Counted from the first letter of the stretch, positions 1 to 8,557 are shown. The stretch: DNA of 64,000 nt from Thalassospira sp. HJ (GCF_000948415.1 NZ_JYII01000012.1:62001-126000); one strand, 5' to 3'. Made by a program: numbers and translations. Notes: a model not told the origin generated them from the sequence alone.

Positions 1-821
1 GTTTCATGCTGACCTTCGTGATTGGTGGCATGTCGGGCGTGATGCTTGCTGTCCCGCCGGCCGACTTTGTCCTGCATAACAGCCTGTTCCTGATTGCCCA
101 CTTCCATAACGTGATTATCGGTGGTGTGGTCTTCGGGATGTTTGCCGGGATTGTCTACTGGTTCCCGAAAGCGTTCGGCTTCAAGCTGGATGAGTTCTGG
201 GGCAAGATGTCCTTCTGGCTGTGGACCATTGGTTTCTACTTTGCCTTCATGCCGCTTTATGTTCTCGGCCTGATGGGTGTCACCCGCCGTATGAGCCAGT
301 TTGACGATCCGTCGTTGCAGATCTGGTTCATCATTGCGGCCTTTGGTGCGCTTCTGATTGCCGGTGGTATCGGTTCGTTCATCATGTCGATCGTTGTTGC
401 GGTGATCAAACGCGACAAACTGCGTGATGAAACCGGTGACCCGTGGGGTGGTCGTACGCTGGAATGGTCGACCTCTTCGCCGCCCCCGGCCTACAACTTC
501 GCCTTCACCCCGGTTGTTCATGAACTGGACGCCTGGGATGACATGAAGAAACGTGGGTTCGTCCGTCCGACCTCGGGCTTCCTGGATATCCACATGCCGA
601 AAAATACCGGCGCTGGCTTTATCCTGGCTGCGATCTCGCTCGTTCTTGGCTTTGCCCTTGTCTGGCACATCTGGTGGCTTGTTGCGGCAAGCTTCATCGT
701 GCTGGTCGCTGGTGCAATTGCCCACACCTTCAACTATGACCGTGATTATCACATCCCGGCATCAGAAGTTGTGGCGACCGAAGAAGAACGTACCGCCCTT
801 CTGGCAAAACAGCAGGCGTAA
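1..821 (+). CDS. cyoB: Cytochrome bo3 ubiquinol oxidase subunit I, C-terminal part
   Basis: The reading frame is already open at the window edge, so only about the last 270 residues are present. CyoB is the haem-copper catalytic subunit of the inner-membrane ubiquinol oxidase; it reduces oxygen and pumps protons. The visible part has the AHFHNV motif with the two histidines that ligate the high-spin and low-spin haems in this family, several membrane helices, and the soluble stretch around DPWGGRTLEW that is typical of bo3/aa3 subunit I. It is followed at once by cyoC and cyoD, which fixes it as the quinol-oxidase form and not a cytochrome c oxidase. The start lies outside the window. Confidence 0.95.
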   Translation, partial: FMLTFVIGGMSGVMLAVPPADFVLHNSLFLIAHFHNVIIGGVVFGMFAGIVYWFPKAFGFKLDEFWGKMSFWLWTIGFYFAFMPLYVLGLMGVTRRMSQFDDPSLQIWFIIAAFGALLIAGGIGSFIMSIVVAVIKRDKLRDETGDPWGGRTLEWSTSSPPPAYNFAFTPVVHELDAWDDMKKRGFVRPTSGFLDIHMPKNTGAGFILAAISLVLGFALVWHIWWLVAASFIVLVAGAIAHTFNYDRDYHIPASEVVATEEERTALLAKQQA

Positions 822-831
822 GGGAATGACA

Positions 832-1452
832 ATGGCGAATACAACTGCCTCTCAGACCGAAGCGCCGGTCTTCTACCTGAAAGAAGAGCATCACCCGGAA
901 ACGGGTACGATGCTCGGATTCTGGATCTATCTGATGAGCGATTGCCTCATCTTTGCGATCCTGTTTGCAACCTATGCCGTTCTTGGTCAGAACTATGCAG
1001 CGGGTCCCGCACCAGCTGACCTGTTCGACCTTGAACTGGTGGCGATCAACACGTCCATGCTGCTGTTCTCGTCCATCACCTATGGCTTTGCCATGCTGGC
1101 GATGGAAAAGGGCAATGTTGCAGGAACCCAGCTTTGGCTGGCGATTACCGGCCTGTTTGGTATCGCCTTCGTCGGTCTGGAACTTTATGAGTTCCATCAC
1201 CTTTGGCATCTGGGTGCGACGCCGATGCGTAGTGGTTTCCTCTCCGCGTTCTATACGCTGGTGGCGACCCACGGCCTGCACGTGACCTTTGGCATCATCT
1301 GGCTTGTTACCCTGATGGTTCAGGTTGCCCAGCGCGGCCTGATCGTCGAGAACAAGCGTCGTCTGATGTGCCTGTCGATGTTCTGGCACTTCCTTGACGT
1401 CGTCTGGATCGGTGTCTTCTCCGTTGTTTATCTGCTGGGAGTTCTGGGATGA
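832..1452 (+). CDS. cyoC: Cytochrome bo3 ubiquinol oxidase subunit III
   Basis: A 206-residue membrane protein with about five helices, the usual size for CyoC (roughly 200 residues). The N-terminus after a short polar tail reads GTMLGFWIYLMSDCLIFA, a typical subunit III first helix. The product is a structural subunit of the bo3 oxidase in the inner membrane. I chose the ATG at 832 because AAGGGA lies six bases before it; the ATG at 826 is also in frame but touches that ribosome site. The gene begins 10 bases after cyoB and its stop overlaps the cyoD start by four bases (ATGA), so the three genes are one translationally coupled operon. Confidence 0.94.
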   Translation: MANTTASQTEAPVFYLKEEHHPETGTMLGFWIYLMSDCLIFAILFATYAVLGQNYAAGPAPADLFDLELVAINTSMLLFSSITYGFAMLAMEKGNVAGTQLWLAITGLFGIAFVGLELYEFHHLWHLGATPMRSGFLSAFYTLVATHGLHVTFGIIWLVTLMVQVAQRGLIVENKRRLMCLSMFWHFLDVVWIGVFSVVYLLGVLG

Positions 1453-1832
1453 GCGCACATTCACACGCACATGATGACCATCACAGCGATGGTGGAGCGT
1501 CTCACGGTACTTACAAAAGCTATGTAATCGGGTTCGTCCTGTCGGTCATCCTGACCGCGATCCCGTTCTGGCTTGTCATGGACGGTGTTCTTGACAGCAA
1601 AGTTGCAACAGCCCTTTGGGTCATGGGCCTTGGGGTTATTCAGATCATTGTTCACATGGTCTATTTCCTGCACATGAACACCAAATCCGAAGGTGGCTGG
1701 AACTTCCTGGCGCTGATCTTCACCATCGTGATCGTAGCGATTGCCATCGCCGGTTCGCTGTGGGTGATGTATCACCTCAACACCAACATGATGCCGCAGA
1801 TGGATCACGACATGATCCCGAGCTTCGGCTAG
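1449..1832 (+). CDS. cyoD: Cytochrome bo3 ubiquinol oxidase subunit IV
   Basis: A 127-residue protein with a His/Asp-rich N-terminal tail (residues 1-20) and three membrane helices, as in the CyoD/COX4-prokaryotic family. It helps assemble the bo3 oxidase around subunit I in the inner membrane. It overlaps the cyoC stop by ATGA. No cyoE (haem O synthase) follows; after a hairpin terminator comes SURF1. The His-rich tails at both ends are common in this family and need not bind metal. Confidence 0.93.
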   Translation: MSAHSHAHDDHHSDGGASHGTYKSYVIGFVLSVILTAIPFWLVMDGVLDSKVATALWVMGLGVIQIIVHMVYFLHMNTKSEGGWNFLALIFTIVIVAIAIAGSLWVMYHLNTNMMPQMDHDMIPSFG

Positions 1833-1853
1833 GCACTGCTTGATATTTAAAGG

Positions 1854-1888
1854 GGGCGCGATACCTGTATGGGGATCGCGCCCTTTTT
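1854..1888 (+). terminator. Rho-independent terminator after cyoD
   Basis: Nine-base arms GGGCGCGAT (1854-1862) and ATCGCGCCC (1875-1883) enclose a 12-base loop and are followed by TTTTT. It ends the cyo operon. SURF1 starts only 40 bases further on, so SURF1 is fed by read-through or by its own promoter. Confidence 0.85.
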
Positions 1889-1927
1889 GTTTAAACATCC
1901 GCTTACTGCCATTTGAAAGAACCCGGC

Positions 1928-2707
1928 ATGTCTGACGACCAGCTTTCCAGCCCCGCAACTGATGCCCCGAAAAAGGGCCCGTCCATGACAACAAGGATTG
2001 TTGTCGTGTTTTTGGCGGCCATCCTGTTTTCCGGGTTTTGCGCCCTTGGCTACTGGCAGGTTGAACGTCGGGCGTGGAAGCTTGATCTGATCGAACGGGT
2101 GGATGCACGCGTTCATGGTGATGCGGTAGCGGCCCCCAAACGCGATGACTGGGAAAATGTCAGCCGGGCGCGCGATGAATACCGCAAGGTCAGTGTGACG
2201 GGTACCTATCGCAACGATCTTGAAAGTCAGGTCTATACCGCGACCGATTACGGTGCGGGCTATTGGGTCCTGACGCCGTTGATGCGGAATGACGGCACCA
2301 TCGTCATGATCAATCGCGGTTTCGTTCCCACCGAAAAACGCCATCCCAATACGAGGGCGGAGGGCATGGTCGAGGGTGAAGTTACCGTAACCGGCCTGCT
2401 TCGCATCAACGAACCGGTTGGCACCTTCATGCGTGATAACGTCCCATCCGAGGAACGCTGGTATTCACGTGATGTGCATGCGATGGCCACCAAGCGGGGC
2501 CTTGATGCCTCAAACGTCGCACCATACTTCATTGATGGGGACGGGGCGGAAAACCCGGCCAAATTGCCACTCGGTGGCCTGACCAAAATTCGGTTCCCCA
2601 ATAACCACATGTCCTATGCCCTGACATGGTTTGGTATGGCGTTGCTGACACTTGTGGCGGCGTGGATTGTTCTGCGCCCGCGCAAGCCGTCAAACAACGA
2701 CGATTGA
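1928..2707 (+). CDS. SURF1 family terminal-oxidase assembly protein
   Basis: A 259-residue protein with one membrane helix near each end (about residues 20-38 and 228-248) and a large periplasmic part between, the SURF1 layout. Family motifs are seen: LGYWQVERRAWK after helix 1, YGAGYWVLTPL and INRGFVPTEKR in the middle, and NNHMSYALTWFGMA before the last helix. SURF1 proteins deliver or stabilise haem in haem-copper oxidases; beside cyoBCD it probably serves this bo3 enzyme. The ATG at 1928 is preceded by GAAAGA at seven bases; an upstream TTG at 1913 is less likely. It converges on the DUF2235 gene with only eight bases between stops. Confidence 0.9.
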   Translation: MSDDQLSSPATDAPKKGPSMTTRIVVVFLAAILFSGFCALGYWQVERRAWKLDLIERVDARVHGDAVAAPKRDDWENVSRARDEYRKVSVTGTYRNDLESQVYTATDYGAGYWVLTPLMRNDGTIVMINRGFVPTEKRHPNTRAEGMVEGEVTVTGLLRINEPVGTFMRDNVPSEERWYSRDVHAMATKRGLDASNVAPYFIDGDGAENPAKLPLGGLTKIRFPNNHMSYALTWFGMALLTLVAAWIVLRPRKPSNNDD

Positions 2708-2715
2708 TCTGGCCT

Positions 2716-3969
2716 TTATTCCAGCGTTGATTGATCGGGCCAGGGAATGTCCTTGCGCATGGTGGCCCCGGTCCAATTGATGATGCTGGGTGTGTATTTG
2801 CCCGCATGGTGGGCATGGAGCACAGCATTCAGATTGGGGGGGCGATAAAGCACACGCTCAAGCGATCCTTCGGTTGAGTTGTCATGCAAGACGCCCGTGC
2901 TGATGTTCCAGCGTTCCAGTGCGCTGACATGGATGGCTTCATTGATCGTCTCGAGCCCCGCGGGGATGATGTTGCGGCGATCATAGTCCGGGCATTTAAG
3001 GCGCAGCTTATCCCAGAAGGTCTTTGTCGCGGGCGCGATTTGCTCGATCAGGCGCTGATAAGGATACAGGCGGGAGTCCACATAAAGGGCCGTGCGGCTT
3101 TCATAACCGCGCCCGTCGGCGGACGGGGCCAGCTTGGTTTTCAGATCCGTCTCATCGATCTTGAGTTTGGTGTGTTTCTTGACCCGCTTGATCATCCAAT
3201 CAAGCGTGATATCCGAAAGCCCGCATTCATCATAAGAGCCGCCGACATTGCTATGAACGCCGGGGAACCAGACCTGCTCGACGATCTGATCTTTTGGCAA
3301 TTTACTGCCCTTTTTATTGACCCACAGCGTTGGCGAGAAGGCACTGCGTTTCTCATCAATCGCCATGGCATGTAGGGCAACTCGGACGTTGGCGCCAAGC
3401 TGGACATCATGAAAATGATACTTGGCCGGGATCAGGCGCCGCCCAAGGTCGCCCGGAATGCCAAGCGATCCGACCGTATCCCAGACGCCAACGCATTCAA
3501 TCGGCACGTCCTGATGGGCTTCGATATCAAGGGTCGAAATCTTGGTGCGTTTTGCCTCTGTCGATAAATTGGAGCTGGCAATTTTTGCGATATCATCCTG
3601 AAGCGGATGGCCAAGATAGGGCGGTTTTAAAATACCACACAGGCCGATCAACCCGGCCAGACTGCGCGCGGTAAAGGCGCCGCGTGAAAAGCCGAAAATG
3701 AAGATCTCGTCGCCGGGCTGATAGTTGTTGCCAAGGAAGCGATAGCCATTAACGACGTTTTCGAGCAACCCATTGCCAAACGCACCGCCACGGACCTTGT
3801 CGAACAAATCGCCGGTACCAACCCCGCGATCATAAAACACGATCTGCGAGATATCCCCGGCACTGCTGGGGACAGCACGCAGAAGTTTGACGACATTGGT
3901 GGGTTGGGGCGTGTTGGCCGGTTCCTGCCAGGTGCCGTCGAAAAACACGATCAGTCTGCGCTTGGTCAT
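2716..3969 (-). CDS. DUF2235 alpha/beta-hydrolase (phospholipase-like)
   Basis: A 417-residue protein that opens with RRLIVFFDGTW, the hallmark of DUF2235, and carries the nucleophile elbow GFSRGAF with Ser95. A conserved WDTVGSLG block and the late WFPGVHSNVGG block follow. DUF2235 overlaps the Tle1 family of type VI secretion phospholipase effectors, but many members stand alone with unknown substrate. There is no signal peptide and no VgrG, PAAR or immunity gene beside it, so an effector role is not supported here. The ATG at 3969 has AGGGGA before it; an upstream in-frame start at 4038 would add 23 residues without family similarity. Function beyond hydrolase fold is unknown. Confidence 0.8.
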   Translation of the reverse strand: MTKRRLIVFFDGTWQEPANTPQPTNVVKLLRAVPSSAGDISQIVFYDRGVGTGDLFDKVRGGAFGNGLLENVVNGYRFLGNNYQPGDEIFIFGFSRGAFTARSLAGLIGLCGILKPPYLGHPLQDDIAKIASSNLSTEAKRTKISTLDIEAHQDVPIECVGVWDTVGSLGIPGDLGRRLIPAKYHFHDVQLGANVRVALHAMAIDEKRSAFSPTLWVNKKGSKLPKDQIVEQVWFPGVHSNVGGSYDECGLSDITLDWMIKRVKKHTKLKIDETDLKTKLAPSADGRGYESRTALYVDSRLYPYQRLIEQIAPATKTFWDKLRLKCPDYDRRNIIPAGLETINEAIHVSALERWNISTGVLHDNSTEGSLERVLYRPPNLNAVLHAHHAGKYTPSIINWTGATMRKDIPWPDQSTLE

Positions 3970-4238
3970 GTGAAGTCCCCTGTTTGTGATGTGATGCCCT
4001 GCGATCTTTTTAAGGTCGCTTTGGGTGGCATTATACAACTCAGAGGCGATTTTATTAAGGGCTATTGCATATAATGAAAGGCTGCGCGTATGCGGTCACC
4101 ATTATCGGGCGCCTGACATCCTCCTGCCATACAGCTGTCAGGAACCTGCGTGTGGTGCGATTTACATTATTGGGAAACAAGGGGAAATTGCCGCTGATAA
4201 CGCACATAATGACACGCGCAAACGCAGGAGCACTTTTA

Positions 4239-4877
4239 ATGTCATCAGATCGGAATTTGACCTTTTATCACGCGATCCCGTCACGCAGCGGTACTGTCCA
4301 TTGGATGCTGCAAGAACTGGGCATTCCGTTTGATGTCAAACTTCTCGACATTCGCGGTGGGGAAGGGCAAACGCCAGAATTCCTTGCACTTAATCCGCTT
4401 GGCAAGGTGCCGACCATCGTGCATGGCGACACGGTCGTGACCGAGGCGGCCGCCATTTGCTGCTATCTGGCGGATTTGTATCCCGAGGCCGGATTGGCAC
4501 CAAAACTCGATGATCCGAAACGTGGCGAATATCTGCGCTGGTTGTTCTTTTCGCCGTCCACCATCGAACCGGCCATGATCGACCGGGTGCGTCAGTACAC
4601 GGCAGAAGACAGCAGCCAGAATTCCTATCGCGATTGGGAGACGCTGGTGCCGATCCTGGTCGATTTTGTGGGCAAGGCGGACCCGTGGTTGATGGGGGAA
4701 AACTTCACTACGGTTGATGTGGTGTTTGGCTCGACGATCCGGTTTGGCTGCATGTTTGGCATTCTGCCGAAATATCCGGAGTTCGAGGCCTATATCGCCC
4801 GGATCGATGCCCGCCCGGCCTATCAGCGCGCGCAGGAACTCGATGCGCCGCATTTTGCCGCTGCGATGGCGGGTTAA
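4239..4877 (+). CDS. Glutathione S-transferase family protein
   Basis: A 212-residue cytosolic protein with an N-terminal thioredoxin-like half (about residues 4-82) and a helical C-terminal half. It shows SRSGTVHWMLQELGIPFD at the first strand-helix, the cis-proline loop GKVPTIVHGD and the TEAAAICCYLADLYP helix that binds the gamma-glutamyl group in GSTs. The likely catalytic residue is Ser in PSRSG, as in beta/theta/zeta-like bacterial GSTs. The substrate cannot be told. AGGAG lies nine bases before the ATG. A pair of CCTGACA and TGTCAGG half-sites lies upstream at about 4108-4141 with 17 bases between, similar to half-sites seen at 7780 and 14998. Confidence 0.85.
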   Translation: MSSDRNLTFYHAIPSRSGTVHWMLQELGIPFDVKLLDIRGGEGQTPEFLALNPLGKVPTIVHGDTVVTEAAAICCYLADLYPEAGLAPKLDDPKRGEYLRWLFFSPSTIEPAMIDRVRQYTAEDSSQNSYRDWETLVPILVDFVGKADPWLMGENFTTVDVVFGSTIRFGCMFGILPKYPEFEAYIARIDARPAYQRAQELDAPHFAAAMAG

Positions 4878-4905
4878 CCCGGCGGCTGTAATGGTATGAA
4901 GAATA

Positions 4906-4941
4906 AAAGGGCCGGTTCCTGCGCTTTGGAACCGGCCCTTT
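4906..4941. terminator. Bidirectional terminator between GST and peroxiredoxin
   Basis: Perfect 14-base arms (4906-4919 and 4928-4941) contain AAAGGGCCGGTTCC and its complement around an eight-base loop, with A-rich and T-rich sides, so it can end both converging genes. Confidence 0.85.
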
Positions 4942-4969
4942 GGCATTTTATCGGCTTTAAAAGGCGCGC

Positions 4970-5527
4970 TTAGGGATTGGTATGATCAATCACTTCGCCG
5001 CGTGCCGGATAGTTTTTGGCAATGACGAAATCAAGGGCGCCAAGGATCTGGTCAAAGGCCGGACGGGCAAATGGCATGGTCTGAACCGTGCCGAAATAAA
5101 GCGTGCCATCCGGGCGCACCAGAAACAGACCGGGCTCAGAAAAGATGGCCGGCTCTTCATAACCGCTTGAGGTTACACCGTTCGAGGTCGAGATATAAAG
5201 TCCCCACTCACGCGCGTTCTCAAGTGACAGGCCATAACCAAGGTCGACATTCTCGAGGCCCCATTTCGACTTGGCCTCGGTCGCGCGGTCTTCACCGTCG
5301 GACGACACCACGACAACATTGACGCCGCGCTTGGCGAAGTCTTCAAGCTTGGTATCCAGATCCTTGAGGTATTTGCCGCAGATCGGGCAATGCAGGCCGC
5401 GATAGAAAACAACCATGGTGAAGTTTTCCGGTTTCTGATCGGCAAGCGACCATGTGCCGCCGCCAACAAGCGGGACGGAAAGCGATGGCACCTTCTGGCG
5501 CGGCATAAGCGGGGTAATTGCAGACAT
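4970..5527 (-). CDS. AhpC/TSA-type peroxiredoxin-like protein
   Basis: A 185-residue thioredoxin-fold protein. The active site reads YRGLHCPICGKYLKDL, placing two cysteines as CPIC where peroxiredoxins of this class carry a peroxidatic cysteine, and a predicted core VVVVSSDGEDRA follows. This branch (AhpC/TSA family, redoxin) likely reduces peroxides or disulfides in the cytoplasm. The start ATG at 5527 is preceded by AGGAACGA; a start 12 codons earlier has no ribosome site. A perfect palindrome lies 40-61 bases upstream of the start and resembles one before the neighbouring TetR gene, so it is probably under that repressor. No partner reductase is nearby. Confidence 0.85.
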   Translation of the reverse strand: MSAITPLMPRQKVPSLSVPLVGGGTWSLADQKPENFTMVVFYRGLHCPICGKYLKDLDTKLEDFAKRGVNVVVVSSDGEDRATEAKSKWGLENVDLGYGLSLENAREWGLYISTSNGVTSSGYEEPAIFSEPGLFLVRPDGTLYFGTVQTMPFARPAFDQILGALDFVIAKNYPARGEVIDHTNP

Positions 5528-5566
5528 TTCGTTCCTCATGACTTGGGCTGTGTTTTGTTGCACCTA

Positions 5567-5588
5567 TTATGGAATGATCATTCCATAA
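5567..5588. promoter_or_regulatory. Perfect palindrome, probable TetR operator of the peroxiredoxin
   Basis: A 22-bp perfect palindrome with core TGGAATGATCATTCCA lies between the peroxiredoxin start and the tetR stop. It shares 11 of 16 core bases and the same arm spacing with TGGAACGAGTGTTCTA upstream of tetR at 6266-6281. Confidence 0.7.
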
Positions 5589-5654
5589 ATCAACAACAAA
5601 GATCAGGCATCACCGAACTGTGATGCGTGAAACGAGAAACAGGTTCGGGGAAGT

Positions 5655-6236
5655 CTAGTCGAGTGCGGCCAGAATGGTGTCGGTGTAATCCTGCAGGGTT
5701 TCCTGATCCGCACCACGGCGCGACATCAATTGAACCCCCTGGAATGATCCGGTCAGGAAACGTGCGAGCGCCCGGACATTCTTGGTTTTGGAAATCGTGC
5801 CCTGATCCATGGCGTGTTTAAGGGCGGCGGCAAAGGTATCCTCGGCCCGGCGGAAAGCCTGATGGGCGATGGCCGCCGTTTCCGGGTCGTGCGGGGCCAG
5901 TTCCATACCGGAATTGACCATCAGGCAACCTTTGTGGCGGCCTTCGGCGCAGCCGGTTTTGGCCGTGTCGCGGAACGTCTTTTCAATTGCCGCGCGGCCG
6001 TCTTCGATATTGCGCAGATCGGCAAAACGCTGCGCACTGATTTTCTGGCTGTAATGATCAAGGACACGCAGGAACAGCGCCTTCTTGTCGCCGAAGCTTG
6101 CATACATGCTGGCGCGGTTCAGGCCGGTTTCATCAACCAGATCCTGAATAGAGGTCGCTTCAAACCCCTTGCTCCAGAAAATGTTCATGGCGTTATCAAG
6201 AACGCTTTCTTCGTCAAACGCACGTGGCCGCGGCAT
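5655..6236 (-). CDS. TetR/AcrR family transcriptional regulator
   Basis: A 193-residue protein with a canonical TetR helix-turn-helix at residues 5-50 (FDEESVLDNAMNIFWSKGFE, then SIQDLVDETGLNRASMYASF), and a C-terminal ligand and dimer domain containing CAEGRHKGCLMVNSGMELAP, which is typical of the TetR_C_16/YxaF-like group. It likely represses its own gene and the peroxiredoxin downstream, since both upstream regions carry the same palindrome type. Cysteines at the start of the effector domain (the two in CAEGRHKGC) leave open redox or electrophile sensing, as in NemR, but that is inference. The ligand is unknown. Confidence 0.9.
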   Translation of the reverse strand: MPRPRAFDEESVLDNAMNIFWSKGFEATSIQDLVDETGLNRASMYASFGDKKALFLRVLDHYSQKISAQRFADLRNIEDGRAAIEKTFRDTAKTGCAEGRHKGCLMVNSGMELAPHDPETAAIAHQAFRRAEDTFAAALKHAMDQGTISKTKNVRALARFLTGSFQGVQLMSRRGADQETLQDYTDTILAALD

Positions 6237-6254
6237 CAGCAGATCCTTTGATCA

Positions 6255-6292
6255 GTTCCAAACTCTGGAACGAGTGTTCTATAATTCAGAAC
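6255..6292. promoter_or_regulatory. Operator cluster upstream of tetR
   Basis: The core TGGAACGAGTGTTCTA (6266-6281) has the same six-base arms and four-base centre as the palindrome at 5567-5588. It sits inside two further 17-bp inverted repeats, GTTCC/GGAAC type at 6255-6271 and GTTCT/AGAAC at 6276-6292, spaced 21 bases apart (two helical turns). This arrangement fits cooperative TetR binding and autorepression. Confidence 0.6.
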
Positions 6293-6347
6293 AAGATGGG
6301 CCGTCTGAAACGGAAAATCAACCAGCAGCTTATAGCCCACTGACAAA

Positions 6348-6875
6348 TCAGGATTTTACGATCCGATCGAGCGTGACAAAGCTGTAATCCGGCCCATCAG
6401 GGTTATCGACCTTTTGGCGTGCTGTTTCACACCACTGATTGGCGGGCAGGGGATCAAGAAAGGTATCGCCTTCGATCTCGGCATGGACTTCGGTCAGTTC
6501 ATAACGCGTCGTGTAGGGGAGGGCGAGATGATAAATCTGTGCGCCGCCGCCAATGATGACTTCATTGATGCCATCCCTTGCGGCAATTTCATCGGCCAGG
6601 GCGATGGCGTCTTCCATGGTATGGCAAACCCGGACATTTTCATGCGCGTACGACCAGTCGGTGTCGCGGGTGACAACAATCGATGTGCGTTTGGGAAGCG
6701 GACGCCCGATGGCCTCGAACGTTACGCGCCCGATAATCATCGGCTTGCCAAGGGTGAGTGCCTTAAACCGTTTCAGGTCTTCGGGCAATTCCCACGGCAT
6801 CCAGCCATCCTTGCCAATCGCGCCGTTTGCGGCGGCGGCAACAACGGCAACCCGTTCAATCCTGGGATCTGCCAT
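6348..6875 (-). CDS. folA: Dihydrofolate reductase
   Basis: A 175-residue DHFR that reduces dihydrofolate with NADPH. Seen are the N-terminal VAAAANGAIGKDGWMPWELPE (split here as the substrate loop, GKDGWMPW), the acidic or proton-relay region after it, GKPMIIGRVTFEAIGRPLP and the NADPH-binding IIGGGAQIYHLAL. The ATG at 6875 overlaps the thyA stop by one base (TGATG), so translation is coupled to thyA; this pairing makes sense because thymidylate synthase produces dihydrofolate. A possible TTG one codon earlier is less likely. Confidence 0.96.
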   Translation of the reverse strand: MADPRIERVAVVAAAANGAIGKDGWMPWELPEDLKRFKALTLGKPMIIGRVTFEAIGRPLPKRTSIVVTRDTDWSYAHENVRVCHTMEDAIALADEIAARDGINEVIIGGGAQIYHLALPYTTRYELTEVHAEIEGDTFLDPLPANQWCETARQKVDNPDGPDYSFVTLDRIVKS

Positions 6876-7669
6876 CAAACAGCAACCTTGCCGGCAATAT
6901 GCGGATGCGGGTCATAGCCGGTCAGTTCGAAATCATCATACTTGAAATCAAAGATCGATTTGACCGCCGGGTTGATCTTCATGGTCGGAAGCGGGCGGGT
7001 ATCACGCGCAAGCTGCTCTTCGACCTGATCAAGATGGTTGGTGTAAAGATGTGCGTCCCCAAGGGTATGGACAAAATCACCCACACCCAGATCACAAACC
7101 TGCGCGATCATCATGGTCAGCAGCGCATAGGATGCAATGTTGAACGGCACGCCAAGGAAGATATCGGCACTGCGCTGATAAAGCTGACAGGACAGCTTGC
7201 CATCGGCAACATAGAACTGGAACAGGCAGTGGCATGGCGGAAGTGCCATGTTGGGCACATCGGCAACGTTCCAGGCCGAAACGATCAGGCGGCGGGAATC
7301 GGGATTGTTTTTGATCTGGTCAATCAGGCCGGTGATCTGGTCAATGGTTTCGCCATTCGCCCCGCGCCAGGAGCGCCACTGGCCACCATAAACCGGGCCA
7401 AGGTCGCCGTTTTCATCGGCCCATTCGTTCCAGATGCGTACGCCATTATCCTGCAGATATTTGACGTTGGTGTCGCCGTCAAGGAACCACAGCAATTCGT
7501 GAATGATCGATTTCAGATGCAGCTTTTTGGTGGTGACCAGCGGGAAGCCTTCGGAAAGGTCAAAACGCATCTGGTGACCAAAGATCGAGACAGTCCCGGT
7601 GCCGGTCCGGTCTTCCTTGCGCGTGCCGGTGTCACGCACCAGACGCATCAGATCGAGATATTGCTGCAT
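6875..7669 (-). CDS. thyA: Thymidylate synthase
   Basis: A 264-residue enzyme, the same length as the Escherichia coli ThyA. It methylates dUMP to dTMP with methylene-tetrahydrofolate. The catalytic Cys146 lies in [13 protein letters not shown], preceded by the phosphate-binding [13 protein letters not shown], and [18 protein letters not shown] gives the conserved QRS and N residues. The gene is first in a two-gene operon with folA. The start MQQYLDLM is the family start. Confidence 0.97.
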   Translation of the reverse strand: MQQYLDLMRLVRDTGTRKEDRTGTGTVSIFGHQMRFDLSEGFPLVTTKKLHLKSIIHELLWFLDGDTNVKYLQDNGVRIWNEWADENGDLGPVYGGQWRSWRGANGETIDQITGLIDQIKNNPDSRRLIVSAWNVADVPNMALPPCHCLFQFYVADGKLSCQLYQRSADIFLGVPFNIASYALLTMMIAQVCDLGVGDFVHTLGDAHLYTNHLDQVEEQLARDTRPLPTMKINPAVKSIFDFKYDDFELTGYDPHPHIAGKVAV

Positions 7670-7779
7670 GCTGTTCCTTGCATTTTTGGAATCGCTTTTG
7701 TCGCAGCATAGTCAGGTCGACGGGCACGGGCAAGCGACGCCATCCGATCTTTGTCATGCCCATTATTACGCAGCCTCTA

Positions 7780-7796
7780 CTGACACATCCTGTCAG
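7780..7796. promoter_or_regulatory. Inverted repeat CTGACA-N5-TGTCAG upstream of DUF1089 gene
   Basis: Six-base arms CTGACA (7780-7785) and TGTCAG (7791-7796) with five bases between. A second overlapping palindrome CCTGTC/GACAGG runs 7789-7802. The arms equal those of the palindrome at 14998-15021 next to a WYL regulator, which suggests a shared regulator. Confidence 0.5.
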
Positions 7797-7863
7797 GACA
7801 GGTCAGGCAAAATCGTGAATGTTGGGTATAGTCAGCTTTCAGGGATTTGGGTGCATTTGCCAC

Positions 7864-8439
7864 ATGGGAGTGTTGGTTTTGCAAAAGACTGTTCAGTGGG
7901 TCGATTGGAATGGAAATGGCCTTGAATACTGTTTCTGTCAGTCTGGTCCGGACGGGATAGAGCTTGAAGGAGTCGTGGTCGGGACGCGTCACGGCCACTA
8001 TGGCGGGTCTTATCTTGTGGTGACGGATGCCGCGCTCGCCACCCGCGAGGTCAAGGTAAGCTATGTCGGCGGTGCAGAAATGCATGTGACGTCAGACGGC
8101 AAGGGAAGCTGGTTTGATTGCATCGCAAAGCGCGACCTGCCGTCTTTGGCTGGGTGCCTTGATGTTGATATCGGCATCACGCCTGCGACAAACATGCTTC
8201 CGATCAAGCGATTGAAACTGGCTGAGGGCGAGGCGCGCGAGATTTCAGCGGCTTATGTTCCGTTGCCAAGCCAGATCGAGGACGATTTCCTGCCACGTAG
8301 CGCGCCACAGCGTTACACCTGTTTGATGCCTGATCACCGCTATCGCTATGAAGGGCTGTTTCGCAATTTCTCGGCGGAGCTTGAGATCGATGACATTGGT
8401 CTTGTCATCGACTACCCGGACACCTTCCGTCGCGCGTGA
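7864..8439 (+). CDS. Putative glycolipid-binding protein (DUF1089)
   Basis: About 190 residues that fit the DUF1089/putative glycolipid-binding family: a W near the start followed by LEY, LEGVVVG, GSYLVVTD, then DVDIGITPATNMLPIKRL and a final YTCLMPDHRYRYEG and GLVIDYPDTFRR. The family forms a beta-barrel related to LolA/LppX-type lipid carriers, but this member has no signal peptide and its role is unknown. The start is uncertain: ATG 7864 is used here, but TTG 7879 has GGGAG seven bases before it and gives an N-terminus that better matches the family. A CTGACA/TGTCAG operator-like repeat lies about 70 bases upstream. Confidence 0.72.
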   Translation: MGVLVLQKTVQWVDWNGNGLEYCFCQSGPDGIELEGVVVGTRHGHYGGSYLVVTDAALATREVKVSYVGGAEMHVTSDGKGSWFDCIAKRDLPSLAGCLDVDIGITPATNMLPIKRLKLAEGEAREISAAYVPLPSQIEDDFLPRSAPQRYTCLMPDHRYRYEGLFRNFSAELEIDDIGLVIDYPDTFRRA

Positions 8440-8521
8440 TTTCCCGCAAGACGGGTGATGGTCGCTTGCCCTGATTGCGAAATGTTCCATCGAAAATCCA
8501 AAAAAGATTTCCCGATTCCCC

Positions 8522-8551
8522 TTGTGAAACGGGGGGCATTTGACCTATATA
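8522..8551 (+). promoter_or_regulatory. Likely sigma-70 promoter of ssrA
   Basis: TTGTGA (8522-8527), an 18-base spacer, and TATATA (8546-8551). The predicted start site near 8557 coincides with the first stable hairpin of the tmRNA precursor. Confidence 0.6.
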
Positions 8552-8557
8552 GGGGCT

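Noticed and set aside
2716-3969. Type VI secretion Tle1 effector
   Set aside because: Fold motif fits but no secretion or immunity context; kept as DUF2235 hydrolase.
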